Positions 21,912 through 31,425 of a stretch of 64,000 bases of DNA are shown piece by piece. A program made the translations under genes and the position numbers. This DNA is from Phytophthora colocasiae (lineage: Eukaryota; Oomycota; Peronosporomycetes; Peronosporales; Peronosporaceae): contig JAGKQI010000014.1 of NCBI GenBank assembly GCA_018806915.1, positions 1 through 64,000 of the forward strand, in the 5' to 3' direction. The first letter of the stretch is position 1; every line of letters begins with the position of its first letter. The notes below the pieces were generated by a model, which saw nothing but the letters and a program-made list of their open reading frames with translations, ran no database searches and was not told the origin of the DNA.

Positions 21912-22162
21912 TACAATGAATTGCTGCAAACTTTACACCAAGAAAACCTGCAAGAAGCAACAAATGGCGCAGAATCTCTCCTTCTAGATGACGTACTGAC
22001 AGGAATCAATGTTTAGCCTACGGATGAGTCCAGTGTAGAGTTAGATAATCCAGCAACAATCACTGTTGGCGTGGTGATCTTGATGATGGTACGGTTTGAA
22101 CGTCGCTAACTGTATTATAGTGTAGAATCATTGTCCAATTAGACATCCAGCACGCACGGGCT

Positions 22163-23221
22163 ATGGAGTCTGTTCCAGAAGAAACTGAGATGAAGGAGCA
22201 ACTGAGCAAGGTAGAGATCCGAAGACTAAAGGATCGAATTCGCCGACGCAAGACAATTCTCCGTCGAAAGTGTGAGCGAGAGGCTTTGAATTGGGAGATC
22301 CGAGAGCTTTCGAAGCAGGTTGAGATTCTGAGAAGCAAAGTTGATGCGGATACGTCCACCTTGGCGTGGAAAGCCACTGCATCACGGCAGATTCGAGCTT
22401 TGCAAAGGTTTGCAGATGAGCGCCGTAATTTACGACAACAAGTACGGAAACAAGCCGTTTTGATCCAAGATGTAAGCAACTTGCTTCATAATAAGCTAGT
22501 GGAAAGCAACAGCCCTAGATTGGAGCAGTCCAAGTCCCCATTGATCCAGCAATACGTTCGCGAGCTACCTAGTATCTACAAACAAACCGCCAGTGTATTC
22601 CAGATGTGTGCAATGAACTCAAGTCATCATTCCTCAATCATCCAGACAACGCGAGAGACTCAAGACGGAACTGAGTTCTTCCAGTCTTGTGGTCGAGTGT
22701 TGATGCCCTTCGGATACCACCAGACACGCAGTTTCCTGTGGCGTTTAGCTGTTCTAGCGTACCGACATGAAAACCGAAAGGTCTACAGCGTTGAAGATCC
22801 TGAAAACACTTTGGCGGTCAGGTTTCGAGTCAAAAGAAGCTACGCGGACAACAAGACAGCGTCTATGACGGTTCACTACGCTATGCGTCGATATGAAGAA
22901 GCTGATCGGACTGTATTGGTCTGGAGGTCACTCACTGAAGGTGAAGGTGTGTTCTGGGGCATGCACATGGACGAAACGGGATGGTGCATCGTGCGTGCTT
23001 CCCCTACGGATGCCAGTACAGTTGTGGAGACGTGCTCTCGTTTAGTCCCGATGCATTTGAGCTCCGATAGAAACCTGACAGATCAATTTGCCGCGGTGGT
23101 TCTCAAGGCAGCAGAAGACGATAATCTTCATATTTCAAGAAAACTGGACAAGCTGCTGCTTGACGAGGCACTGGAGCACATCCAGGTGGGGACCGACGAT
23201 GAAGATCTGCATCTGTTGTAA
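22163..23221 (+). CDS. bZIP/START-like family member D, intact
   Basis: Intact 352-residue protein. Residues 15-60 are strongly basic then heptad-like (RIRRRKTILRRKCEREALNW, IRELSKQVEILRSK), a bZIP-like DNA-binding and dimerisation segment. A second helix follows (ADERRNLRQQVRKQAVLIQD). The centre has VRELPSIYKQTASVFQMCA, and the C-terminal half carries the START-like signature VEDPENTLAVRFRV, MRRYEEADRTVLVWRSLTEG, EGVFWGMHMDETGWCIVR and LVPMHLSS, ending with a LLLDEALEHI tail. No signal peptide, so nuclear or cytosolic action is likely. It resembles oomycete proteins often named M96 mating-specific-like, a label without proven function. It starts about 150 bases after the stop of gene BC in the same direction, as in a tandem array. 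Confidence 0.85.
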   Translation: MESVPEETEMKEQLSKVEIRRLKDRIRRRKTILRRKCEREALNWEIRELSKQVEILRSKVDADTSTLAWKATASRQIRALQRFADERRNLRQQVRKQAVLIQDVSNLLHNKLVESNSPRLEQSKSPLIQQYVRELPSIYKQTASVFQMCAMNSSHHSSIIQTTRETQDGTEFFQSCGRVLMPFGYHQTRSFLWRLAVLAYRHENRKVYSVEDPENTLAVRFRVKRSYADNKTASMTVHYAMRRYEEADRTVLVWRSLTEGEGVFWGMHMDETGWCIVRASPTDASTVVETCSRLVPMHLSSDRNLTDQFAAVVLKAAEDDNLHISRKLDKLLLDEALEHIQVGTDDEDLHLL

Positions 23222-23382
23222 TGGAAGAGAAAGCCGGAGGAAGTAGTTTATGGTCACGAAGGAGCCTCGTTATCTGGGTAATCTGAGTTTTGGTGTAGCC
23301 TTCACCTCAGTGACGTTGCTGACGTTGGACTCGGTGCCAAGTTATCACATTGCAACCCCTTCGATGAAGACCTCCAGTCCAA

Positions 23383-23486
23383 TGGCTAAAGCTCCTAAAC
23401 GAGGTATTCGGCATTGCGATCGACAAAAGCGCGAGAAAGCAGCGTTAAACACTCAACTACTGCTGTTAGAGCTGCGAAGTTTGTGA
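23383..23486 (+). pseudogene. bZIP/START-like family fragment E (basic region only)
   Basis: MAKAPKRGIRHCDRQKREKA followed by a short leucine-rich helix and a stop. This is the N-terminal basic region of the family with nothing of the body. Open sequence upstream in the same frame to 23250 is not family-like. Confidence 0.6.
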
Positions 23487-23666
23487 ATTTTGTGAGCAAA
23501 ACTATTTTGTTTATGGTGCATTAGAGACTTCGACTATCGAGTAAACGTCAAACTGGTGACCACCTTTCGTTTCTCATTCCAGCTTTGGTGGCGTGACGTG
23601 ATGCATTCTCCCCCGTTCTCCCTCGATTTCCAATTGACCATGGAAACTACCCCAAGAAAGCATATA

Positions 23667-24368
23667 CCGACTTCCTCTGTTTATACCGGTCACCTGCATA
23701 TAACGGTCAGCCAATCACAGTCAAGAAAGAGAATAGTGAATTTCCTCTGCTTATAACGGTCGTACAAAACCGAATCACAACGGTACGCGTTTTTGACACT
23801 GACCAGTCATTTCATAATTTAGAGTGGTTTGGTCTGGCACTTCAGTTGCTTTTCCTTTGGACCAAACCACTGGACGTTCATTTTTGCTTCTACGAGCTCG
23901 AATGCGCGGCAAACGACGAGCGTCATTCACGGCAGGAGACAAACTTGCCATGATAAATGCGGTGGGGAAGACATGAAGAACCCAATACTGCTGTTGTGGG
24001 ATGACTTCTCCAGATTGCGTGCGTGTTGGGTCGTGAATCTGAGCGAACAACGCAAGCTCATGCCCCCAGGTTCTCCGTTTTCGATGGAAGCAAGATGGAT
24101 ACGAGAGGCTTGGGACAGTCTCTCGATCGAGGTGATAGCGAAAGGGTACAAGAAATGCTTTGGTGAGTTGGTTAGTGAGAGCGACACGGTAGCAGCTGAT
24201 CCTTTGAGTCCTTGAGCGCCAGTGTGTATGAATCGGAGACGATATTGATACATAACAGTTTTTTATGTTTTTTTTTTAACTTTAATTCTGTAGCCATCTG
24301 TACATACATGTTCATGGTGGTACGGTGTACCATGTACACGGGTGACCGCTATAAACAGAGGAAGTCGG
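23667..24368 (+). mobile_element. pogo-A2: internally deleted pogo-like element
   Basis: Same terminal repeats as pogo-A1, TA at 23665-23666 and 24369-24370. Internally it joins the first residues of the HTH domain (MRGKRRASFTAGDKLA) to a piece of the DDE domain in another frame (MKNPILLLWDDFS, IREAWDSLSIEVIAKGYKKC), showing that the full-length parent had a pogo-type catalytic domain. It cannot encode transposase itself. Confidence 0.85.
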
Positions 24369-25324
24369 TATGCCCACCTAGTCCCAAGAGAATACCCAAG
24401 CGATTACAACGCCACTACGAACGACAGAAGCGCGAGATGGATGTATTGACTCTAGAGTTTAGTGAACAGTCCGAGGTTCTAAGACTAAGACTAGAAGAGC
24501 GGAAGAAGGCGATCCGGAAGACCAAGAAAGAGTCAAAGCCTTCTGCATGGGAGACAGTGGCTAAACATCGTCTGCAGTTGAAATTGGCAGCGGAAGCCCG
24601 GACGGATTGGCTCCAGAAAGCTATTGAAGGGAATGCAGCGTTGATCGATGACCTGACAGACATCGTACGCTATCGAATGAAGATTTCACGCATTCTTGCA
24701 GCTCAATTACCGCCTTCAGTATTCCCCAAGCCATCGGACGACGTTCTATACGTCACAGACATGCTAGAGCTCGGCGATATGTATCAACAGACCGAGACAA
24801 TCTTCCGTAATTGCGGACTTAACCCGCCGTCATCGGAGACTTCGCAATTCCAACGCTCTGTCATAACAAACGGCAGTGCGGTCTGTGTCCAGCTTGTTAG
24901 AAGACAACACATGCTCTTCAGTTACGAGCAAACGAGTCGCTCCATTTGGATGCTTGCGCACATGATGCATCGGCAGGATGAAAGGGAGGATTACCCAGAC
25001 ATCGACGACCCAGACAACACAATGGTAACTAAGTTTCGTGTCACGAAACATTTTCCAGGTGGGATAAGCTTGTCTTTAAGGGAACGCATGGTTGTCCGGA
25101 AGTTTAAAGAAGACAACCGTACCGTGTTGGTTTGGAAGGCGCTTCTTTCAGGCGAAGACTCGTGTGCAGGGATGCAGACCGAAGAGGTTGGTTGGAGCAT
25201 TATTCGACCATCATCGACTGGAACTGAAGCAATCGTGGAGGTTTGCATGCAGCAGACTCCGTTGTACGTCCATGCAGGAGATACTGCAACTCGGTTTGAA
25301 AATTTACTCCATGCTATTCTCCTA

Positions 25325-26400
25325 CTTCCTCTGATTGGGAAAGATCTCAACAAATGAAAAAGAACTGTCTGTAATTTTGTCAAATCAGCTGCTATCGATT
25401 CTCTGATTGGACTAGAAAGAAGCTGACGATCTCAGCTTTTCACGCATACTACAATATCTACACAACTCGTCCTCGTTCCTCCACCATTGACTTCTAAAGA
25501 CAACCGGTCACACCTCTCATTTTCGTAAAACCTGCCAGGAGGATACCAGCGGCCTGGTGCCCGATACGGCACCATGGCGCCTAACCCGACCGACCTAGAG
25601 CGCCGGGAAATCATCGACGAGATGCTAGAGCGTAGTATCAACGGCGTACTACCCCGAGGATTGTGCCCAGAGCTGGCGAGGAGTTGGGGCGTGATAGGGC
25701 TACAATGACCAACCTCTGGCGGTCATTCCAAACGGCTAGAGCTGAATCAGGCGCTAATGATGCCTGGCAAAGTAATATCAAGGCAAAAAGCGGTAGAAAA
25801 CGACGTGATCGCTCGGAATTGTGTGTCAAGGTTCGGGCTGTTCCTATTACAGAGCGTCTGGTTGTCCGCCGTGCTGCTGCGAATGCTGGGATCTCGACCT
25901 ACATGGTGGTAGCTCTGCAAAAGGAAGAGGTCCTGTTACGGCGTACAAGCCGCATCAAACCAGCGCTGACAGACGAGAATAAGTGAGTTCGTTCTGTCCA
26001 ATTTGGACGAGACAACGATGAAGTTTGACCCAATGCTAGACGTCATACATGTTGATGAGAAATGGTTCAATGCAGACAAAGACAAGAGGAGCTACCTAGT
26101 GTTCAAAGATGAGAAAACTTCACCTCGATTCTTTAACAGCAAGCGATTCAAATGTTCCTGGCCGCATTTGCTAGACCGAGGTTGGTGAAGACTGTCAAAA
26201 ATTATATTTTAGATGTTGTAATAACCTTTGTTTATGTTTACTCGTAGATTTGATCCACACCGTAGTGCGGTGTTCTTTAGTCCGTCTTCGCCTTAATACC
26301 GGTTTAATACGATCAATCTTAATGCAATCACTTTCTGGAGGGTTTCTATCCTATTGACCCGTCATATTGACTTGTTGAGATCTTTCCTAATCAGAGGAAG
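25325..26400 (+). mobile_element. Tc1/mariner-type element inserted in gene F
   Basis: Terminal inverted repeats CTTCCTCTGATTGGGAAAGA (left) and its inverse with one mismatch over 29 bases at the right, flanked by TA (25323-25324 and 26401-26402). Length 1076 bases. Contains a broken transposase. Confidence 0.9.
25575..26187 (+). pseudogene. Mariner-type transposase remnant
   Basis: Starts MAPNPTDLERREIIDEMLER, an N-terminal helical DNA-binding start. A frame break near 25700 is followed by MTNLWRSFQTARAE and VRAVPITERLVVRRAAANAG. After a stop at 25986 the catalytic block VIHVDEKWFNADKDKRSYLV appears (first catalytic Asp of the DDE/D triad in the mariner form). The rest of the catalytic domain is missing, so it is inactive. 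Confidence 0.8.
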
Positions 26401-26646
26401 TAGAAAATAGTAGAGAGATCACGAACGGGGCCAAAGAGCTCCTGTTGGAGCACATGCTAACAGGTCTCGATGCTTAGAATTTAATGCTGTAATTACTCAA
26501 ATATGCTACCTTTTCTACAACTTCACTTCACACCCTCTACATGAGTTTATGGCCATCGAACTGCGGGTAAACAAAACATACACAGTGTTTTAAAAAAACG
26601 AAAATCAGCACTTGACTTCATTCATTCTTGGTGCATGTAGTCAACC

Positions 26647-26745
26647 TGTCCAGAAAACTCAAGGCCCAAGCGCAAAGTTCGGCACTACGAGCGACAAAGG
26701 AAGCAGAAGATGGAATTGGAGCAGAAGATCTTTCGGAAGTTTTAA
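26647..26745 (+). pseudogene. bZIP/START-like N-terminal fragment G
   Basis: The plus-strand frame CPENSRPKRKVRHYERQRKQ KMELEQ... matches the family basic region of members B and F and ends at a TAA. No body follows. A small relic just upstream of member H. Confidence 0.55.
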
Positions 26746-26858
26746 AAAGAATACAAAGACTATACAGCACCAGGACATCAACGATCTCTTCGTCATTTTT
26801 ACACTTAGACTATAATAATGGTCCGAGTCTAATTGGGACCATTTCTAAACCGAACATA

Positions 26859-28228
26859 ATGGCGTCCCAGGAAGTCGAGGACTTGTCCTTCCTGGCTGCG
26901 TTACAAGCGCCCCACGACCCCAATGAAGCTACAAACTTCCCCTCTACATTAACAGATTCTGTGCATCCTTTCACCTCCTCTCTAGCTTCCGACAAAGCCT
27001 CTGCCCAGAAAACCGAGGAAGAAGCGCAGCCACACCACTCCGACTCGAGACCGCGAACGTCGTGAACTTATGGCACTGCGTGTGCAGTCCGTAGAGCTTG
27101 CACAGCATTTAGAACAGGCCCGAAAACATCTTTCGATTGTCAGGAAGAAGCGACAGAGAGAAATGTCCTCTAGCAGCAGCAGAATCGTTAGTACTGTACC
27201 AGCATGGAGACATATCGCCCGACGTCATTTAAAAGCACGAAAAGAGGCTGGAAAACGAGAACCAGAAGCTACGGGAGCAGTTAGCGGAACATATAAAGTG
27301 GGGGAACTCATTGCAAACCAAATTAAGTACGAGAACAAGTGGAAGTGCGGAGAATTCAGACCGTGCTGCAGCTACAGCGGCTGCACTTGGAACTGTGGCG
27401 AATCCGTTGCTATTGGCTGAAGATGAAGAAGGTATTACGGATTTGGAGTTGGAATTGGACGATACTGACAGAACAGAGCTGGATATGCTGGCAAACGGTC
27501 TAGATTTGGCGTATGGTGAAGTGGATGACGTGTTCAAGGATCATACCATCAGTGAAGTGCCGTTGGGGGCGGTGACCGCCAGCAGGAAGATACTGGACAG
27601 CTCACATGGAGAACAGTGCAATGGATTATCCACACTGGAGTTGAGAGATACGAGGGTGATCCCATTCGACTTCAAACTGGCAATTGATGCTGCTTGGAAC
27701 GCGTGGGTTCTGTGGCATTTGGGTGGAAGCTGTCGGAAAAGCGTATCAGCGCATCGAAGCTGCTCATATCCAGACGTTTCAAGGCCTGAACACACTTTTG
27801 CTGTGAAATTTCGCCTACAAACCCCGGCATCGAAGCTTCCGCCTGAAACTGGTCCAACCTTTTTAGATCTGAAACTTGTGCTAAGGAGATACGTGGAGCC
27901 GAATCGCTTGGTTTTGATGTGGCGAGGACTTTCAGCCGGTGAAAAGGATCTCGATGGGCTGTTCACGGATGAAACGGGGTGGGTAGTGATGGAGCGAATG
28001 ACACCATTTCAGCAGATACAAGTAAGTAACGACATTGTGTCCGCAGCAGCTAGAACGTCTATGAGATCATGTGTGCGCATGACTACGAAACGTTCTGATG
28101 ATTGCACAGCGACACCAACCCAGGCGCACATGTTGATGAACTTGGTGGTGAACTCATACGAAGAAGACGTGAGTTTTATCTACCGAGAGATGGAGGCGCA
28201 ACTGTTGCGCATGACAAGACACGTTTGA
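26859..28228 (+). pseudogene. Divergent bZIP/START-like family member H, frameshifted
   Basis: The ATG at 26859 gives MASQEVEDLSFLAALQAP. A frame break near 27030 leads to RDRERRELMALRVQSVELAQ, a basic/leucine region, and a second near 27245 to ENQKLREQLAEHIKWGNSL. The C-terminal frame then stays open to 28228 and includes EHTFAVKFRLQTP, LVLRRYVEPNRLVLMWRGLS, AGEKDLDGLFTDETGWVVME and a tail with YREMEAQLL in place of the common LLLDD motif. The most divergent member in the window. With only two indels, it could be a real gene with sequence errors. Confidence 0.7.
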
Positions 28229-28261
28229 TCAGTGTGGATCAATTGTGATTTTTAGCTTAGC

Positions 28262-29550
28262 TTAGCTTGTTACGTTACCTAGAGTGACATCCAGCAGCAT
28301 GTCCTCTAGTGCTCCAAGTATTAGCTTGTTTTCTTCCTCTCCTGTATTTACAACGAGTTTCGTGAACTCATTGACAATGGTTTCCGACTTTGAGGAGCTA
28401 TCAAAGTGCATCGGTACGTGCCGGTAGCATATATCCAGGACCGTCCCGGTAGCTGCTGCAGTTGTCGATGGTCGAGCTACACACCATCCAGTCTCATCAG
28501 AATGCATCCCCAGGAACAGCCCTTCACCTTCGATGAACATCCTCCATACAACCACAACTCGGTTGGCTTCCTGGAACCTTCGGATGAAAACTCGATGCAA
28601 TAAAGACACCGTCTCGCCCATTCTCTGACTTGTGACCCGGAATTTCAACGCCATCATGTTTTCAGGATCTTCAACTCCTTCAAATCTCTCTCGATCCTCT
28701 TGTCGGTGCTTGAGCTGAGCTAAACTCCAAAAGGAATACTGTAGCACGTCTGCTGGAAATGGAATGGTAAAAAATGTCTACCCGTGTGTTGGTAGTACTC
28801 CATTCCTCGATTTTTGTGCTTGGTGACTGAGGGGATCTCGGTTGCCATTGGTTTCTCACAGGTTCTTACAACTTCATCAGTCTGTATGTAAACACTGTGG
28901 ATCTCTTTGAGAAACGTCTGGAACAACGTAGAATCAATCTGCTCGAGCCGCTTCCGCTTCTGCAGTCGATGATCACCTCCATTTGTGCTGGTTCCATCAT
29001 CTATGCGATTTTTCAAGAATCTGTTGAGATCTTCTATCAACGTAGCTTTAGAATTGATAGCAGCTCGTAGAGAAAGCTGTTCTTCCTCTGCAGCTTCTCG
29101 ATGTTCCTTCTGTCGACTAGCAATAAATTTCCACAGACAACTCGAAAGTGCAGCGTTACGAGATACTCCTCCATCACATGCGTCTTGTAACTTGTCCAAC
29201 TTGGCAGATAACTCATCGAATTCTCGACGAAGAGCTTCCTTTTCCGCTTTCCGCTTTTTACGATACTCGCTTCGTCGGATGGCATCCTTCGACCGCTGGT
29301 CTTCCTGGTTTGGTGCTACGAACAGTTCAGTGGCTGGTGCGATTCTAGTAAACGCTGGAATGGAGTCCAAAGGTTGTACATGTAGTTCTGGCATGGACGA
29401 GTCTAAAAGCGACCCAGTATCCGTAAAAGACTCATCTTGGTCGAAATCTTCAAGCAGAAGAACAGTGGGCATCACCAGCTCGTCGGAAGCTTGAATGAAA
29501 TCCACTAGTTCGTCGAAAACTAAATTGTCCACTTTCTCGAGGCTCGTCAT
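28262..29550 (-). pseudogene. bZIP/START-like family member I, one frameshift
   Basis: The ATG at 29550 gives MTSLEKVDNLVFDELVDFIQ, an acidic N-terminus. Then come the bZIP-like RSKDAIRRSEYRKKRKAEKE with a heptad helix, a second helix (REAAEEEQLSLRAAINSKAT) and VYIQTDEVVRTCE. The frame breaks at about 28745 in a T run; adding one T would continue into FWSLAQLKHRQEDRERFEGV. The rest has EDPENMMALKFRV, FIRRFQEANRVVVVWRMF, GEGLFLGMHSDETGWCVARP, YRHVPMHF and MLLDVTLGNVTS. Very similar to member J, so a recent tandem duplicate. If the T run is a consensus error, this is an intact gene of about 430 residues. Confidence 0.85.
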
Positions 29551-29810
29551 TTCGAAATTGACAGTGTGAGCTAAACTCTGGTGCGCTGGACAGGATAAAA
29601 GTAAATGATGAGTAAAGGATCAAGTCAACTGCTTGGTTTCTTTGAGTAATCACGGAAAAAAAGTAAGTAACTTAGTAAAGGATCAAGTCAACAGCGACTT
29701 GCGTGGTTTCTTTGAGTAATCACGGACCAGATAATGGTTGATGTATAAGTGAAGACGCAGGCCGCACTTTAAAGTGACGAAGTACTTGTGCAAAGCGTAT
29801 ATTTTTTTTG

Positions 29811-31109
29811 CTAGCTTGTTACGTTACTCAAAGTGGCATCCAGCAGCATTTTCTCTAATGCTTCATATACTGTCTTGTTTTCTTCCTCTCCAGTGCTCAC
29901 GACGAGTTTTGTGAACTCATTGACGACAGGCTCCGATTTAGAGGAGCTTCTAAAATGCATCGGTACGTGCCGGAACAAGGTATCTAGGATCGTCCCAGTA
30001 GCTGACTCGGTTGTCGATGGTCGAGCTACACACCACCCGGTCTCATCGGAATGCATTCCTCGGAAGAGTCCTTCACCTTCAGTAAACACTTTCCACACCA
30101 TCACAACTCTGTTCGCTTCCTGAAACTTGCGGATGACAACGCGTTGTAGTAGAGACACCGTCTCGCCCATTCTCCGACTTGTAATTCGGAATTTCATGGC
30201 CATCATGTTTTCAGGATCTTCGACTCCTTCGAATATCTCTCGATCCTCTTGTCGGTGTTTGAGCTGAGCCAAATGCCAAATAGAGTGGCACGTCTGTTTG
30301 TATCTGAATGGTAATGTCTGCCTATCTGCATGTTGGTAGTACTCCGTTTCCCCATCTTTGTGCTTCGTGGTAAACGGAGCTTCCGTCGTCACGGACAGTT
30401 CACAGGCCCGTACAACTTCATCAGTCTGTAAGTAAACAGCATGCAGTTCCTGGATAAACGTCTCGAACAACGCAGAATCAGTTGGCTCGAGTCGCATCCG
30501 TTTTTGTACTCGAGAAGCTCCTTCAGAGTCTGTACCACTTGTGATGGCTCCATCATGTACTCGTTTCCTCAAAAACCCGCTGAGGTCCTCAATCAACGTG
30601 GCTCTAGAACTGATAGCAGCTCGCAAATGGAGTTGCTCCTCTTCCGCAGCTTCTCGATGTTCTTTCTGACGACTTGCAATAGCTTTCCACAAACAACTTG
30701 ACAGCGCTGCATCAGTAGATGGAGATACTCCTCCATCCTCAGAAGAATCTTGTAACTTGTCCAATTTGGCAGATAACTCGTCGATTTCGCGTCGAAGGGC
30801 TTCCTTTTCCGCTTTTTGCTTCTTGCGGTACTCGCTTCGTCGAATGGCATCCTTCGAACGGTGTTTTTCCTGGGTTGGTGCTACAGTCTGTTCGGTGGCT
30901 GGTGCGATATTGGTGAACGCTGGAATGGAGTCCAATGGCAGAAGTTCCGGCACGGAAGCGTGTAAAAGAGATCCAGCATCTGTAAAAAGACCATCTTGGT
31001 CCAGATCTGCAAACGTTAGAGCAGTGGGCAGTGCCAGCTCATCAGAGGTTTGAATGAAGTCCACTATTTCGTCGAGTACCAAGTCGTCCATCTTTTCGAG
31101 GCTCGTCAT
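29811..31109 (-). CDS. bZIP/START-like family member J, intact
   Basis: 432 residues from the ATG at 31109 (MTSLEKMDDLVLDEIVDFIQ). The same frame is open another 336 bases upstream, but that part overlaps the 3' end of member K and is not conserved in member I, so I reject it. Domains: acidic N-terminus (1-100); bZIP-like RSKDAIRRSEYRKKQKAEKE (about 105-150); helix REAAEEEQLHLRAAISSRAT (185-215); a central region with VYLQTDEVVRACE; a START-like half with EDPENMMAMKFRI, VIRKFQEANRVVMVWKVF, GEGLFRGMHSDETGWCVARP and FRHVPMHF; and the tail MLLDATLSNVTS. No signal peptide. Probably a DNA-binding regulator with a ligand-binding-like domain, by architecture only. Confidence 0.88.
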   Translation of the reverse strand: MTSLEKMDDLVLDEIVDFIQTSDELALPTALTFADLDQDGLFTDAGSLLHASVPELLPLDSIPAFTNIAPATEQTVAPTQEKHRSKDAIRRSEYRKKQKAEKEALRREIDELSAKLDKLQDSSEDGGVSPSTDAALSSCLWKAIASRQKEHREAAEEEQLHLRAAISSRATLIEDLSGFLRKRVHDGAITSGTDSEGASRVQKRMRLEPTDSALFETFIQELHAVYLQTDEVVRACELSVTTEAPFTTKHKDGETEYYQHADRQTLPFRYKQTCHSIWHLAQLKHRQEDREIFEGVEDPENMMAMKFRITSRRMGETVSLLQRVVIRKFQEANRVVMVWKVFTEGEGLFRGMHSDETGWCVARPSTTESATGTILDTLFRHVPMHFRSSSKSEPVVNEFTKLVVSTGEEENKTVYEALEKMLLDATLSNVTS

Positions 31110-31425
31110 TTCGTAAAGTGACGGAGTGAGAAAAATTAAAGAAGTTGCAGAACAGCGGGTAGGACAGGAGAAAACCTGTTGATGGGTAAAGCTACAGCAG
31201 CCACAAGCGTCCCGGGAGTGATGGTGCGCGGAGTAAACAGCTTCTACGTGACACTGCAGTACAGTAATCCAGCCGTAGGAACCGTTCTGTGCGGTGCCGC
31301 TGCTGTACTGCTGGAGGTTGGTGAAAAGCAGGCGAACGAAAAGTAAAGAGAGACTTATCCAAGTCTCTTCCACCAGAGAAGTAAACGGCCACAAAAGATC
31401 TAAATTAGTGAAGGTGGAGAATATC

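Larger units (their letters stand above)
13609..22016 (+). pseudogene. bZIP/START-like family member BC, one gene split by two transposon blocks
   Basis: The 5' part (13609-13820) gives MALSPPPALQW and the basic region STKVRHYKRQKNEKAELTQ with a leucine-rich helix. It stops where a 6.3-kb block begins. The body resumes at 20100 with KKKLKKDQQPLPPP, WRSLARRHLETRLASEAQRR, LYTQTDSVFSTCGL and FEQTCEPIWMLAHLL. A one-base frame break follows near 20610, then NTLAMKFRI, ITQRVVCRRF and DECGWTILRPS. At 20923 a second element interrupts the codons; the tail resumes at 21912 with YNELLQTLHQENLQEA and LLLDDVLTGINV, stop at 22016. Removing the second element with one TA copy restores the frame exactly (ATYNEL). 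The join across the first block is less certain by one base, so B and C being one gene is an inference from complementary content and flanking terminal repeats. Confidence 0.7.
23601..26477 (+). pseudogene. bZIP/START-like family member F, split by a pogo-like and a mariner element
   Basis: A plausible start at 23601 (MHSPPFSLDFQL) is cut by pogo-A2. The body resumes at 24371 with the basic region PKRIPKRLQRHYERQKREMD, AWETVAKHRLQLKLAAEART, MYQQTETIFRNCGL, FSYEQTSRSIWMLAHMMHR and DDPDNTMVTKFRV. Next come RERMVVRKFKEDNRTVLVWK, a variant core SGEDSCAGMQTEEVGW, and VEVCMQQTPLYV. At 25323 a mariner interrupts; the tail continues at 26403 as ENSREITNGAKELLLEHMLT, ending GLDA-stop at 26477. Removing the mariner and one TA gives a perfect in-frame join (FENLLHAILLENSREI). 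The join across pogo-A2 is off by one base. The continuous frame from 24212 that begins in transposon sequence is a chance fusion unless the element supplies a promoter. Confidence 0.85.

Noticed and set aside
23250..23382. Extended start of fragment E
   Set aside because: The upstream part has no similarity to any family member, so only the part from 23383 is supported.
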